From Ceratothoa steindachneri (taxonomy: Eukaryota > Arthropoda > Malacostraca > Isopoda > Cymothoidae), in contig OZ018335.1 in the NCBI GenBank assembly GCA_963969495.1, positions 83,496,354 through 83,560,353 on the forward strand: 64,000 nt of DNA, given 5' to 3'. A program made the translations under genes and the position numbers. The notes beneath the pieces were generated by a model. That model did no database searches. It saw nothing but the letters and a program-made list of their open reading frames with translations, and was not told the DNA's origin. Position 1 is the first letter of the stretch. Every line of letters starts with the position of its first letter. Positions 22,765 to 35,389 of this stretch are shown here, piece by piece.

Positions 22765-23950
22765 TCTATATATTGCTTAGGCACTCATGTCTTAACAACA
22801 ACGCAAATCCTTTTTCGCAGTATTGTTACGGTTTTTATTACCTTCTGCCACTTTTCATTCATTTCACCATTCTCTAATCTCGACGGGTTTTTTTTATCAA
22901 AATAGGGAACTACAATGTCATAGCTAAAAAGGGTGACTGTGGATTTTTGGTGTATGTTTACATTCTGTTTATGATATTTGAAGCCGTTTGGTACATAGTT
23001 TAAAAGGTAACTTGAAATATGATGGATAATTATCCATCTGCGTAGATGTTTATGCAGAATGAGCTTGTAGTGTCGAAAGTTATGTCATGCATTAAAAGAT
23101 TGAAAAAGGTAACGGAGAAGATGGTACCTTGAGAGAAAATTATATCGATAATTTATTTAGTTTTGTCTTGGACACTGAGACGTTGTGTATTTTTCAGGGG
23201 AGTATGGTTCAACACATTTAGAACCTGTCGGGTTAGTATCCCTATTACTAAGTTTCTCGACCGTTTTGACTAGTAAACATGTTTGGTGTGCATAAGAGGT
23301 ATATTAGAATTATTATGGTGATCATTCGTTTTGCAAGTGTTTATGAGATGGTTGAATGAATTAAGATTGTTTTTTAATAGGTGTGGGGTTTTGTAAGGTT
23401 TAAAGAGTAGGAAGACGATTCCATATTTTTTAATTGGCTGTTGAAGTGCAGATAGTTGGTAATTAAAGTGTTTTTGAAAGCAGATATGGCTATAAGAACA
23501 AGATGTTTTCAATTGATCCTTTCGAAGCGATCTGAGAGATCATTTTGCGAGGTTTTTCGAAAGGACTATCTAAGTTTCGAATACTAAGGCATAAGAAGGT
23601 TACATTGTTCCGTTGCTGAAGGAAACCTTTTGTCTCTGCAGAGGTTAGATTCGTTGTTTTTATTTCGGAGCTTATTTCTTTGCTATCCCTAACGTGCTCC
23701 ATTTATATAGGAGTTATCATAAAACAATAATAATGAAATACTATTATTAATATAATAATAGCAGTAAATATTTAGCCTATAAGTTAATATAGTAATAATA
23801 AAAACTGGAAGTAAGAGAAGATAATAATACATAAGAATTTGAGTAATAGGAAATGAATAATACAAAAATATAAAACTTGAAACAATAATATTATTAAGTA
23901 CTTATTAGTCTTTTATAGTAAAAATAAATAAAACATTTAATTAAACAATA
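22765..23950. other. AT-rich non-coding stretch
   Basis: Short frames only (for example 23270-23512 and 23490-23702 on minus), none with recognisable content. Confidence 0.5.
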
Positions 23951-23951
23951 T

Positions 23952-25398
23952 ACTGCGGGGCGCAAAAGTTTTCGGACACGTGGAACTTTACATAATCCTC
24001 CGTTTTATATGAATATGTTGGTGTAGGTTTGTATGCATGTGATCAATGCATCTGCCAAACAAAATAAAAGTAAAAACTTTCTTATAAACTTTTACGAAAT
24101 ATTTAAGATGGTGATACTATTGAAATGTATAAAATTCTGGTATTAATAAATATTATGTTACAGTCCAAATGTCTTCATATAATACATTATATTTGTTGAT
24201 TAATATGATAGATATTTCATATCAACAGGATGTGAAAATGATATGATAATGGTGAAAACACGTAAGTACACCTTGGATGAAACATGTATTATAAGTTCCA
24301 TGAACTAGGAAAGCGTCAGCAGTCGACAAATCGCTGGAAATGGAGATGAATCACATTTCGCTGTTGCAGAAGTGTCGAAGAGGATCTGAGAAAGTGGGAA
24401 CAAAGAAGGTCTGTTTCATTGTTGACAATCCAGTATCACTACTTTGGGTCGCACAAGTCCTTAGGATCGTAGGAAAGTCGCAGTCGAGCTGGACATGAAT
24501 GGACGTAATCAAAGTACGGCAGAACCAACGTAACCTGCTTGGGCAGGTGCTACACGGCACTGGACCATGCTTCAAGCGGGATGTGTCTTATGGTCTGATG
24601 AGTGTACGCTCAAATTGTTTTCCATCCCAGGCAAGGTTACAGTCCTCAGCATGTGTATTGAAATCTAGAGTGCTTATACTAACAGTAAAGCATGGTGGCA
24701 GCTTTTTAATGGTATGAGTCTGCATGTCAAGGTCATGGGTGGGACTTCTTACCGTTTTATATTCGAGCATAAATTCAGGGAAGTACTAAGCTCTCCTGAG
24801 AAATTACATGCTTCCATCAGGCCTCGACCTCTCAGTAAATGACCGGAATGTGAATTTCCAGGAAGACAATAACACACGTAACATGTATGGCCTATCATGA
24901 CGTTGTTCCGGGAAATAAATAAGTTATTTTGGAGATATAAATCCACTGATAAACTTTGAGCTGAACCTGAAATAGGCCGAAAGACATCATGAACATGCCT
25001 ATAAGGAGTAGATGAAGGCAGATATCACCGAGAACTGGTTATAATCATACCTCTTAGATGTTGCTCCCTTGTAGAGAGCATGATTTAAAGAATAAGTGCA
25101 TTCATCACAGCCAACGGACTCTCGACACATATCCATCTGAGGTTCCTGTATTAGTTTGGTGTTGCTGCCATTTTCAGAGAGCTTCATCTGCTTACCAGTT
25201 ATATGTTCTCTATCTTAAAGATTTTGGAAAATTTTATCTTTTGTTCATGTTTATTGTTTGGAGCATATATAATTTATTGCTCTAGATTTCTTCTTATTTC
25301 ACTGTTATACCAATGATATGAAAGTAAAAAGATTAAGATTCTGCATTGATCTAATTTTCTCAAACTTCCGAGGTGTCGGAAAACCTTTGTCCACGGCT
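23952..25398 (+). mobile_element. Tc1-like transposon, decayed
   Basis: Imperfect inverted ends: CTGCGGGGCGCAAAAGTTTT at the left and, reversed from the right, AGCCGTGGACAAAGGTTTTC. Both are followed by CGACAC/CGGACAC, and TA lies outside. The interior + strand carries a broken Tc1 transposase: LWSDECTLKLFSIPGK near 24590-24630 (first catalytic D) and TVKHGG near 24690 (followed in intact copies by SVMVWG). Many stops; N-terminal HTH is barely readable. Confidence 0.75.
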
Positions 25399-25582
25399 AT
25401 ACCAAAATTATCATAAATTACTAAGTGTGTTCTAATAATAAGAACTTTCTTCCAGCATTATATTCAACTCTATGTGTGAAACAAAACGCTGTTTCCTTTT
25501 TAGCAGTACTAATAAAAAGTACTAAAGTATTTTGATACATAATCGACATGGACAAATATAATAATGATGAAGGTATATTATA

Positions 25583-26928
25583 TTAGGTTGAGGAATAAGT
25601 TCTTGCAGGTTTTTTTAATGTTGTGTTGATTTAAGTTTTGTTGACCTGATTTCTGCACATATTAAGAAACAATAATATATAATGAGAGCAAAATTTACAA
25701 AGGTTAGGCTACGTCTCTTATTATTACTCTTGAAGTTGAATAATAAGTCATTGCGGTTTATTTAAAAGTTGTGTTAATTTAATATTTGTTCTGTACACTC
25801 AAAATGGAGTGTCAAGTTAAAAGAAAGGCACATTTTCGACACTTGTTTTCATTCAATTTCAATCAAGATGGGAACAATTGTGATATGTACTGAGAAAATG
25901 CTTTATCAGAAAGGACAGCTCAATGATAGTTTTTACGTTTCAATCAAGGTCATTTCAATCTTAATGACGAAGAACGTTATGGTCGCCCCATTAAGTTGGA
26001 TGAAGATCGATTGAACGACCTTCTTCATAAAAATCCTTGTCAATCGACTAGAGAATTAGCTGTACAACTGGCGTTTGATCAGAAAACTGTAGTGAATCAC
26101 CTTCATTTGATGGGGAAAGTTCAAAAACTCGGTTGATGGGTTCCGCACGTTTTGGGCGAAAGAAACAAACTTCAACGCTCCACGATTGCCGCAGGCTTGC
26201 TTGTTCGTCACAAGGCTACTTGTGGATATAAGGACAGATTTCTTAACCACATCATCACTTGCGACGAAAAGTGGTGTGTTTATGTCAACATGAACCTTCG
26301 AAAACAATGAATTATCCCCAATAACAAAACACTTCCGTGATTAAAGCAAGAACTTCATCCACGAAAGACAATGCTGTGTGTGTGGTGTGATTGTGAAGAC
26401 ATTATTCTTTATGAGCTCTTTGCAAACAACGAGATTTTCATTGCATATCTCTACGTTCAACAAATGTATCGACTCGCCGAAGCTATTCGTGAAAAGCGAC
26501 CTCATCGACGTTATGGAGTCCTTCTTCAACCTGGCAATGATTGTCCTCACATTCCCTATATGACAAAAGACGCCATCCAAACGCTAAATTGGTAAATTCT
26601 ACCGCATCCTGTATATTCGCTAGACCTGGCTCCATCGGATTTCCATCTGTTCTGATCGCTCTCCAACAATTTGCGCGGCGTTTCGTTTAATACTGATGTG
26701 AAATTAAGAACTTAGTTAAACCAATTCTTCGAGTCAAAATCCAGAGAATTATATTGCAGAGGCATCGAAAAACTAGTTGAAGGTTGGGAAGAAGTCATAA
26801 ATAACAACGGATAATACATTATTGATTAAATTGCATATTATTATCAATTAAAAATAATTTTTTTCTAAAATTGTTAATAGAAATAAATAAATTTGATAAA
26901 ACCGCAAGAACATATTACGTAACCTATT
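25583..26928 (+). mobile_element. mariner (DD34D) transposon with decayed transposase
   Basis: The ends match as inverted repeats: TTAGGTTGAGGAATAAGTTC at 25583 and, reversed, AATAGGTTACGTAATATGTT at 26928, each followed by CTTGC.GGTTTT; TA precedes the left end. The transposase runs from ATG 25804 to TAA near 26813, about 336 codons, near the usual 345. It reads DEERYGRPIKLDEDRL, HLMGKVQKLG, ITCDEKWCVYVN (first D), a mutated second D (QPGNDCPH for HDNARPH), and SLDLAPSDFHLF (third D). At least five in-frame stops. A second copy of the left end lies at 25733-25795. Confidence 0.85.
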
Positions 26929-27018
26929 ATTTGAAACAAGATAGCAGCGAAATAATGGCATAGAGATGATACCTTTTCTTGTATAAAACAAAAAGATTAG
27001 TTAACTCTTAATTGGTAT

Positions 27019-29022
27019 ATTAGGGTCCAGTAGACCCCACGATACCGCTGACTTTCTTATTTTCACAATTTCTGATTAAGCGATAATTCTCAAAGTACAG
27101 GTACCTTTCTCTCACGCCACGATAAGAAAATAGAAGCAAAAAAAATTCTGAAAAAACACTTTGTCTCTTCACAGCACAAAAACATGTGAGTTGGGGTCTA
27201 TTGGCCCCCACTATACCATTTACGTAACAGTAATGATTTTTGATAGACATCTCTAAAACGTACTATGTTTCATATTTTGTAATGAATATCTATCTGTATA
27301 GGAATTTATCTAATAATAATGAAATTTTTGAATAAATAAATATATAAGAAATATATATATTATAATGAAAAATTATAATCTAAAACACTATAATAATGCA
27401 ACTTATTTTCAGACCATGGCGAGCACTTCATGGAGAATGATAAAAACGAATGAGGATATTCAGAGCAAATTATGGATATCAATAAAGATTCTGAAAATGA
27501 AGACAACCTACTTGGGAGGAGGTCTACGATAGCGATGAGGGAGATACGTACATCTACACGTTATCTTTAGAATCTTCTGAAGGTGAGGAAGATTTAGATG
27601 ATGCCAAGAGGATGCAGATGGCACGAGCAAAGCGACAAAGAAGATCAAGTACACCCAGACATTCTCATCCACGAGCTCAACGACATCCAGAAGAACCGGT
27701 ACGCGAAAGTTGCTCTGTGCTAAAATTGTCGAAACCTAGAATTTAAAGCACCAGTAAGTACGAAGACCGTTTAACCCAGAACCAGTACAAAATTAAAGAG
27801 AAACATCCTAAATATTGGAATTGTCGGTCCAAAGGGTCTTGCAAGAAGGAGCACTGCTTGAACTCGTTAATTGACGATAAAATACTTGATGTAGTTGTGA
27901 CACACATTAATGCATTCATAACAGATGCATCTGCGAATTATGGAGCAACCTCTGCTGCAACAACAATGCACACATGCAAAGAGGATATAAAAGCTTGCCT
28001 TCATGCACAATGACCACACTATTGCCACAAACGGGAAGCCATAGATTGTAAACTTTTATAATAAGACGAAAGATGCTGTAGACACTTTTGATCAAATGTA
28101 TGCAACTTACAGTCGCAGCCGTAGGATCCAAAAATGGAATCTCTGCATGTTCTACGGACTAATCAATACAACAACCATCACTGCATTCATCATCTAATTA
28201 TGGTACCAAGAAAGCAGAAATGGAAAGGTTGGCATGCGTCAGCAATTCATGCGAGAGTTAGCTCTCAACTTATTCGGCTTTGGAATGAGAATAGACTGAC
28301 ACAACCATCATTGTCAAGAGACCTCAAGAAAACCTTTGCAAACGTGCTCAATAAAGATTTCCCTTCAAGACAATCACTCTCCTGTTAGATGTCAAAATAC
28401 GCTGTGTATATTGCACAAGACAAGATAGAAAGATGAGAGTGGTTTACTATGAGTGCACAAAGCCAGTCTGCGGGGTACATTCATCGCCATTGTGCTTTGA
28501 CCGTATGTGACCTCATAAGAAATATTGCCTCTAGTGTGTTAGGAAAAGAAAAGAAAACATTTTTCTTTTACTTTTTACATTAAGTTTTTTTAGTGTTTTT
28601 AGTGCCGTGTAAACATTAGATTATAAAAAGGCCCTAAAACCAATAACAAATGCCAACTAGAGAAAAGGACCAAAAAATTTCTTTTGGTTAGTACACATTT
28701 TACATCTTTTTTTTTAGGATTTCTGTCACTTTTTTATGATTTGGTGAGTTACATTCACAACAAATAACAGAAATACTATGCATTACCGACAAGCATGCCA
28801 TGTCTCACGTTATTCCTTGTAATAATTACAACACTATTAGATCAAACTTATATTTATACTAAAATATGTCTATTTTTTTACTATTGTTAATTAAATATGA
28901 ATTATAGAACTAATGAATTTTTCATATTAAAAATAGACTAAAAATACATAAAATAGTCATTAAAATACCATAAAATTGGAAGCGAAGTAGCTATCGTGGG
29001 GTCCCTGGGACCCCATTCTATC
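27019..29022 (+). mobile_element. piggyBac-like transposon, core deleted
   Basis: Inverted ends: GGGTCCAGTAGACCCCACGA at 27023 and, reversed from 29022, GGGGTCCCAGGGACCCCACG. A further similar motif at about 27190 (GGGGTCTATTGGCCCCCACT) looks like a subterminal repeat. Transposase remains on +: acidic N-terminal region (27580-27620), DVVVTHINAFITDASANYG at 27890-27945, then YNKTKDAVDTFDQMYATYSR at 28060-28115 and WNLCMFYGLINTT. The cysteine-rich end CVYCTRQDRKMR and TKPVCGVHSSPLCF is at 28390-28500. The catalytic D-rich core between them is missing. No flanking TTAA pair was found. Confidence 0.75.
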
Positions 29023-30885
29023 ATGCAGTTGTCAAAAAAAGAACGAATATTCATGGTTACAACCGGCATGAAGTCTAAAATTGTACATAGAAGAATTTTT
29101 AAAATAAAAAGCTATTTGCCGTAAGGAATGGAATACTTCTTTCAAAATCATCATTTAATCGCATTGCTAAACCTGAATTAAAATGGCATTCATATAGGAT
29201 GGTCCTCCTGCATTAGTTCCCCAAGAGTTATTTTCTTCACATACACAGATTTGTTGAAATGCTACATCAGCAACCGGCTCCTATTTGGGAACAATGATAT
29301 GATTTTTGATAAGGCAGGAATATTTATAAGGGAAATGGAAATAACAATAATAACAATATCTATCACTGACCAGCCCACTTGAATTTAAATTTGATCGCGC
29401 AATTTACAAGGTAATATTGGCAACCTGGTTCGTGATATGCATAATGGCTGGCTTATTGATCGGTTGATTTTAGATATTAACATGAATAGAGTTATCTAGC
29501 TGAACATGATCTATGAAAAAATATTTTCCTAACCACCCAGCGAGTATTAAAACAAATCGATAGATTAGGTTGAGACCAAATTTTACCTAAATTTTTAGGC
29601 AATCGAATATTTGGTTGGAATCATTTAAAGGACTGATACGATAAACGTTCGATTTAAATATTTGCATAATTTTCTTGTGAAATTTTAAGATAAAGGTTTA
29701 ACTGACCATATCTGAAAATGTAAAGTAATTGAGAAAAAAATTAAAGTTATCTTGCTCAAGTAATATTCACACTTACTCAAAGGAAGGTGACGAGCAGTTA
29801 AATCTTTTATAGATAAACGCTGCTTGGAGAGAAACGGATGGCAAGTGGAGAAAACCGATTTGTAGGCGTAAATTATTGTCTTCATTACCTGATTTTTATT
29901 CATATTTTTTCATTACAAAATTAGGATATGATTAGTTGCTTTTCTTTTATGTAAATTTTAAGTTTAGTTATTAAAGGAAACATAACAAGGTATAAATTTC
30001 AGGTCATATGGTTCCCAGTAGTTGTTTCTTAGTTGTATAAATCACAGTAGTCTTGCAAAATAAGTGATTCGTTAAGAATGGGATTATTTCGCGTTAAACA
30101 GCACGGAAGTTTCTGTGAGGTTTCTTTCGAATTTAAAGCGCTTAGCAGCAAGGCCATGATCACGCAGAAAATTTGTGAGGAGAGATCTGTATTAAAGGAG
30201 GGAAGGTTGAAAAAGGGAAAGTTCAGGGAAGATGTTTAATAATAAATTCTCCTTAGTTTATTACTGTTAGGAATGTCACAGTAGCCTCAAGTTGTCAGCA
30301 GATATCACTTAACAGGTGTATATAATAATACACAAAGGAATGAAATATAGGAGGATAGAGAAGGATGAAAGGGTGGAGAGAATGCAGATATTTTCAAACC
30401 ACCCCAACTGAATCCTGAAGGGAGAGGTGACCAGCCTCCAACTAGATTCCGAGAGGGTTTGTCTGCACGAATGCTTGTTGCGATTAACCTGGAATACTAA
30501 CTGCTCCATAAGAAATTATGTAATACGAACAAGCTTGTAAAGAAAGTGGCAAAACAGGGTAAAATGGAGATGTGTAGAAAGAAACAAGCACAGTAAATCT
30601 CTATCTAATCAGGGTTTGCAAATTTAATTTAGTTTCTAGAGGGCGTGACGCCCCTCTAAATAAACAAATGTAAAATGCTACACGGGGGACTCTCCTGTAG
30701 GCTTTCTGCTGGCGTTATTTCCTTTTATTGGTGTCATCAACTTAGGGAAAATCAACTTTTTTCTGTTAAGAAATTATGGTGGTAGTTTGTTTGTCAATCC
30801 TCTCTAGATTTAAAAGGGTGCTTTTACTTCAATATATAACCCGGTTAATTTTATACTTTGCCACTTTTTTATTATTCTGGATATT
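29023..30885. other. AT-rich non-coding stretch
   Basis: No gene or element recognised. A short GC hairpin TAGAGGGCG..CGCCCCTCTA sits at about 30637-30660. Confidence 0.5.
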
Positions 30886-30889
30886 TAAA

Positions 30890-31080
30890 CTGATTTTATT
30901 TGTATTCTATAAGTTTGTAACATTTGTGTTTTTGTTAAAGATGTCAAATAAGTCGGGGTATAGTTATTTGATCGAATGCTATTTGTGTTTCCTGGTAGCA
31001 AGGTGTAGCAATAGTTAATTCTGAACATAACCACAATGTTTGGAAATGATATAGTTTAGCATTAATTCTGAGATCGGCTA
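30890..31080 (+). pseudogene. Possible PLE GIY-YIG fragment
   Basis: AATAAGTCGGGGTATAGTTA then TTTGATCGAATGCTATTTGT lines up with AATAATATTGGGGGAGACTA then TTTGGTCGAATGTTCGGTTT at 19495. Later AACATAACCACAATGTTTGG resembles the copy at 17330. At protein level KSGYSYLIECYLC fits the GIY-YIG N-terminus. Highly diverged. Confidence 0.45.
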
Positions 31081-32538
31081 ATTTACTGGTATTTAGAAAT
31101 ATAATTGTAAATTTATTTATATTTTTGTAAATTTACCATCTTTCATTATCTTTAAAGTTAGTGATATACGTGGAGTCATCCTTGATAGAAACAACATTAC
31201 CTTGTAAGGGGCCCAACAATCTCAAAAATTGTTGATGAACTGCATATATACTCAAGTCTTCATGTAAGGGGCACCTTAATTCATGGGGTCCGACATGAGA
31301 AACTTATGCATTAAACTTTTTCAAATTCTTGGCGAATGTGTTTTGAGTCTAATATAAGCGTACCGAGCCATAATATAATAAGAAAGGAATTCTCAAAAAT
31401 GTGATATGTCTAAGTTCCATAATTTTAAATTGCAAACCTCAACGGCGCACTTTATCAACAGGACAAGAGGATCATGTTTACATTCATTTTCACTGCTGGC
31501 GTCTTTGGCACCTTTCCCTTGAAATCATGGCTGTTGAATGCGATGAAGATTACTCTCATCATTGAAGAAATGTATTTGATTTTTAATAATTTCGGCAAAA
31601 AGTCTCTCCATCAAATTGTTGAATGGAGATGTAACAGAAATTTGCCCGAATATCAAATGTTTTCCAGCCATTGATATGAAAATTATTTTCGCCAAATTCA
31701 ATCCATCTCGAAAATATCTAACGTTAATGGCAAAGGTAAATGATTTTAAAAATTCGTGGTAATATAATATAAGTTTTGGCATTAATAAAATTTTCTTTAG
31801 CTAGCTTTGTTTGCAAAAACAGCTATTTACTCGAAGATGTATAAAGAATCTTCCTCAAGAGCTGCATAGTAAATGTATAGTTTCTCACAATTTCCGTATT
31901 GAATCGATCTGTCAGTCATTCTAAAATTCATTCTTTTAATATGTTTTTTTGTGGGGTATATTTAGGAATTATGATCGCCTAATTAATTCTAAGTTCCATC
32001 TTGATCTACTCTGTAACATAAACTTCCATTTTATTAATAAAATTTATAGTTTGTGGCGGAGTTTCTCGTCTTTTGATACTTTATTACAGAATGCATGGGG
32101 CCTTTATTTATCACGAGACTTACTTATTCTTTTCAATTGTTCGTTTATTTTCTGCACTATTAGTTTGTTTATTTGCTGTCAATTGTTCTCGAATAAACAT
32201 GATTCTCAATTTGCGTCTCTAAGTGTATGCGATGCGTTTCATGGCTACAAACAACCTTAATTATCATGATTCCTTGCAACCAGTTGAATGCAAGCTTACT
32301 TCTATATTTACTCGCGGGATAGTCTGAAGATCTGCACTTATTAGTTTACAGGTAAGCATGTGTAGTTCTTCAAGGTTTTTTCAAATATCACTTGCTCTTG
32401 TCAACTTTTCTAGAGTCCGCGCATATGAGTTCTTTCACTCATCGGAAGTTGAATGGAACTAGATAAGATTTCATTAGGTTAGTCTGGTAATAACTAGGGA
32501 TGACTAGACTGGAAGTAATATGGTAGTCTTACGAAAGT
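31081..32538. other. AT-rich non-coding stretch
   Basis: Frames 31525-31782 (-) and 31949-32260 (+) are open for 85 and 103 codons but show no domain, and composition makes chance frames likely. Confidence 0.45.
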
Positions 32539-33059
32539 TTAACCCCTTCAGTAACAGACTTACGAAAATAATTTTTGTAAAGATTTTTTATACATTATTT
32601 TTTCATTTTATCCCTATAAAATAGTAAATTCCATAAAATAAAATAAATATTTCTTATAATTTGTATAACAAGCTGTCCAGGAAACTGGAATGTGGGAGAA
32701 TATTGGACATATGCAGAAAATTGGCAACCAGGCGACGAAAAGAAAAATCACGCATATGAAAAAAATGTCGTACTTTATACTAAAAAAATTAACATTATCA
32801 ACCTAAAACTCAATCCAGAATGTTTTTCTTTGTAGTGATAATTAAAAAAAAACAATTATTATTTAGTTTTAGACACAGTGGTATATTCCACTTCATACAT
32901 TTTTCATGAATGTAACCTGAAGAATTTGGGGTGATCTAGGGTTTTAGGCCAATGTGATACCTTGTCATATCTAACAAAAACTCCTAGTTTTAGGTTCAAG
33001 ATCTTCTAACACGTTTTGGCGAAAGGAATTTTTCTTTAGTGACACTAAATACAGAATAA

Positions 33060-33205
33060 AAGCTCACAAAGTTCCCGTGAGTCAAAGTTATGCAGATACA
33101 CCCAAAAGGAAAAGTAAAAAACGATTCTGAGCGCTTTCCTTTTTATTCTTTAAGAATAAAGATGAAAGCGCTCGGAATCATTTTACACTTTTCCTTTGTG
33201 GGTGT
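33060..33205 (+). repeat. PLE terminal blocks, inverted pair nested in piggyBac
   Basis: GCTCACAAAGTTCCCGTGAG hairpin at 33064-33083, then an inverted block (ACACCCAAAAGGAAAAGT, GATTCTGAGCGCTTTC) and the forward block (GATGAAAGCGCTCGGAATCA, CTTTTCCTTTGTGGGTGTAT). The two arms are almost perfect complements around 33150. It interrupts the C-terminal part of the piggyBac transposase, so it inserted later. Confidence 0.6.
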
Positions 33206-34605
33206 ATCTGCATGTATAACACAAAGCTATAGGCATTCGTGCATTCCTTTTGGTTTTTGAGAAGCTCACCAGTTAATTCTTCCCTAAAAGCTAGAAAATC
33301 TAGACGCTCTTCAACTGGTAAACCAGGTTCTTCTGCAGCGAGTTGCAAATTGCAAAATCCACGAAATGAAAAATTATTCAAAGTTTTCGCCTTTTTTGAA
33401 CAAATAAATATATGTATAGAGCTAAAAGCTTGTCAATTTGATCCACACCGCCCATATTTTTATTGTACACATTTACTATTTCTAGCATCTTAACATTCAC
33501 ATATTCTTTAGCTTCTTTTATCATCTTTTCACATCATTTGCATCGCCTATCTGAACAAATGAACACGACAAAGTAACAGGTTTCTTATTGTCCTACCACC
33601 TGACAACAGTTATGTCATCATCATCCAGTCTAAAATTGTTACTTCCTCTTTCTATCCTTTTAACTTCTTTTTCATTTTTAAGTGGAAATTTTCTATCCTA
33701 TTATTTCTAATGGTGGCTATAGCATAAATAGATTGAGTTCTTAGCTCTTGTAAAAGAAGTAATGACGTAAAATAATTATCAAATGCTATTTTAAAAATAT
33801 GTCCACTGGGACGCATACTGCAAAGCTTCAACTCTACACTACCCCCTAACCAAAAATGTTTGAATCTATCATCAATGTGTGTGGTCTTTCCCAGATAGGG
33901 AATAAAATGTGCCACTATTCCAGAAACTGTACACACTAGGACAATCTGTATGCCCCAAGGGTTAGATTTTCCGTTTATATAACGTTTTATATTAATTTTT
34001 CCTGTAAAAGGACCCATCATTTCATCAATACTATAGTACTCATGCTGTGGTACCTTCAAACACCTTTCTCTAACTGAGTCTATCAACGGCTTCACTTTCC
34101 AAAGAAGATCATTGTTGTTATCAGGTTTGTTTATATCAACCAAATGAAGATTTTTGCGTAAAGAAAAAATCGACTTTCATTAATAAAAACAGCAAAAGTT
34201 GAACTATTTGTACCTGATGTCGAACTCAAGTACAATGCAACTCTTGGTACTTCATAGTTCCCATTTTTAGATGAATTCCAATCAGAACTTTAATTTCATT
34301 CCAATTTGTAAATATACTTTGACCATCTCTTTCGACAGAGTACTGGTTTGTCTTTTCGGAAAATATTTATTCTATTATACTTATTATCAGTTATGTATTC
34401 CATGAATAACTCTTATGGTGTAACAAACTAACAATTCAATCACCCCATTTACATTTACCACTCCGAGTATTTAAGATGGAATCCATCGTGGGTATACTAC
34501 TTATCATGTTTAATGTTTCATACTGCCATTAATTGGTAGCAATTCTCCCTACTTTGGAGTTCTTACAATTAAGGCTACATACGAATTCGACCAAGGTAAA
34601 GTTTC

Positions 34606-34665
34606 ACTTTACCTTACCAGCTCGATTCATCTGATACTTTACCTTACCAGCTCGATTCATCTGAT
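34606..34665. repeat. 30-bp perfect tandem duplication
   Basis: Unit ACTTTACCTTACCAGCTCGA plus TTCATCTGAT, twice with no mismatch, inside the piggyBac element. Confidence 0.95.
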
Positions 34666-34852
34666 ATGTCCGACAGGTCTGACTTCCTTGAGTTTTATTG
34701 TTCAGAAGTAGCCTACTTATCTTCTTCCTCATTTGAGAAACCAACATCCTAAGCTGCATTTCCCAAAGCATCCAATATGGCTTCGTAACGTGTATAGGTA
34801 TTTACCTTTATTTGGGCCATATCAGTTCTTCTTAAAACTGAAAAAAATAATA

Positions 34853-34871
34853 ATATATATATATATATATT
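34853..34871. repeat. Short (TA)n tract
   Basis: About nine TA units followed by TGTGTG/CACACA-rich sequence. Confidence 0.9.
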
Positions 34872-35389
34872 TATGCGTGTTTGTGTGGGTGTGTGCACAC
34901 ACATTAAAGTTTGGAAAATGTATAGGTAGGTGTATAAGCAGAGAAGATAAAAGGAAATAGGAGTGGCAAATGTCTCTCAACCTTTACAACGAATATGACC
35001 CAATGTCCAGATTTTTGGACAACAAAAAACAAAATGGTTGCCATACAAACTGAAGCACATGAATAAATTAATTTTTCGCTTTCAACGCCTTCAAAAACAT
35101 GAAGGGAAAGTTTTAACATATAAAATAACAATATTTTTCTAAATATCTTACTTGCAATTTGTTCAAAAGTTGAATAATCGGCAAATATGCCAGCCTGAAC
35201 GAAAACACCGTCTCCTTACGGCTTTTCAAGGACGACTAAAGATGTTTACGGAAGACTACGTTATATTATTTAACTTTTATGAGTCCAAACAGATATGCAA
35301 CAGAAGATGAAAGGCCTTATTTAATTTTCGTCAAAAGGATTAATAAATAATTTGTCCAGAAAAGTGGACAAGGGAAGCGAAGGGGTTAA

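Larger units (their letters stand above)
32539..35389 (-). mobile_element. piggyBac transposon with TTAA target duplications
   Basis: TTAA at 32539-32542 and 35386-35389 flanks CCCCTTC..GAAGGGG-type ends, the exact piggyBac signature; length about 2.84 kb is typical. The transposase reads on minus. EIKVLIGIHLKMGTMKY is near 34280. The best open stretch (33652-34143, 163 aa) holds LVKPLIDS-like text, EYYSIDEMMGPFTGK (catalytic D), NPWGIQIVLVCTVSGI, GKTTHIDDRF and IFKIAFDNYFTSLLLLQELR (second D). A DNKKPV strand is near 33570 and a C-terminal FRGFCNLQLA near 33370. Stops, deletions and a nested PLE terminal block make it inactive. Confidence 0.85.

Noticed and set aside
33064..33085. Complete hammerhead ribozyme
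   Set aside because: Helix III-like hairpin is present but no CUGANGA and stem II can be aligned upstream in this copy.
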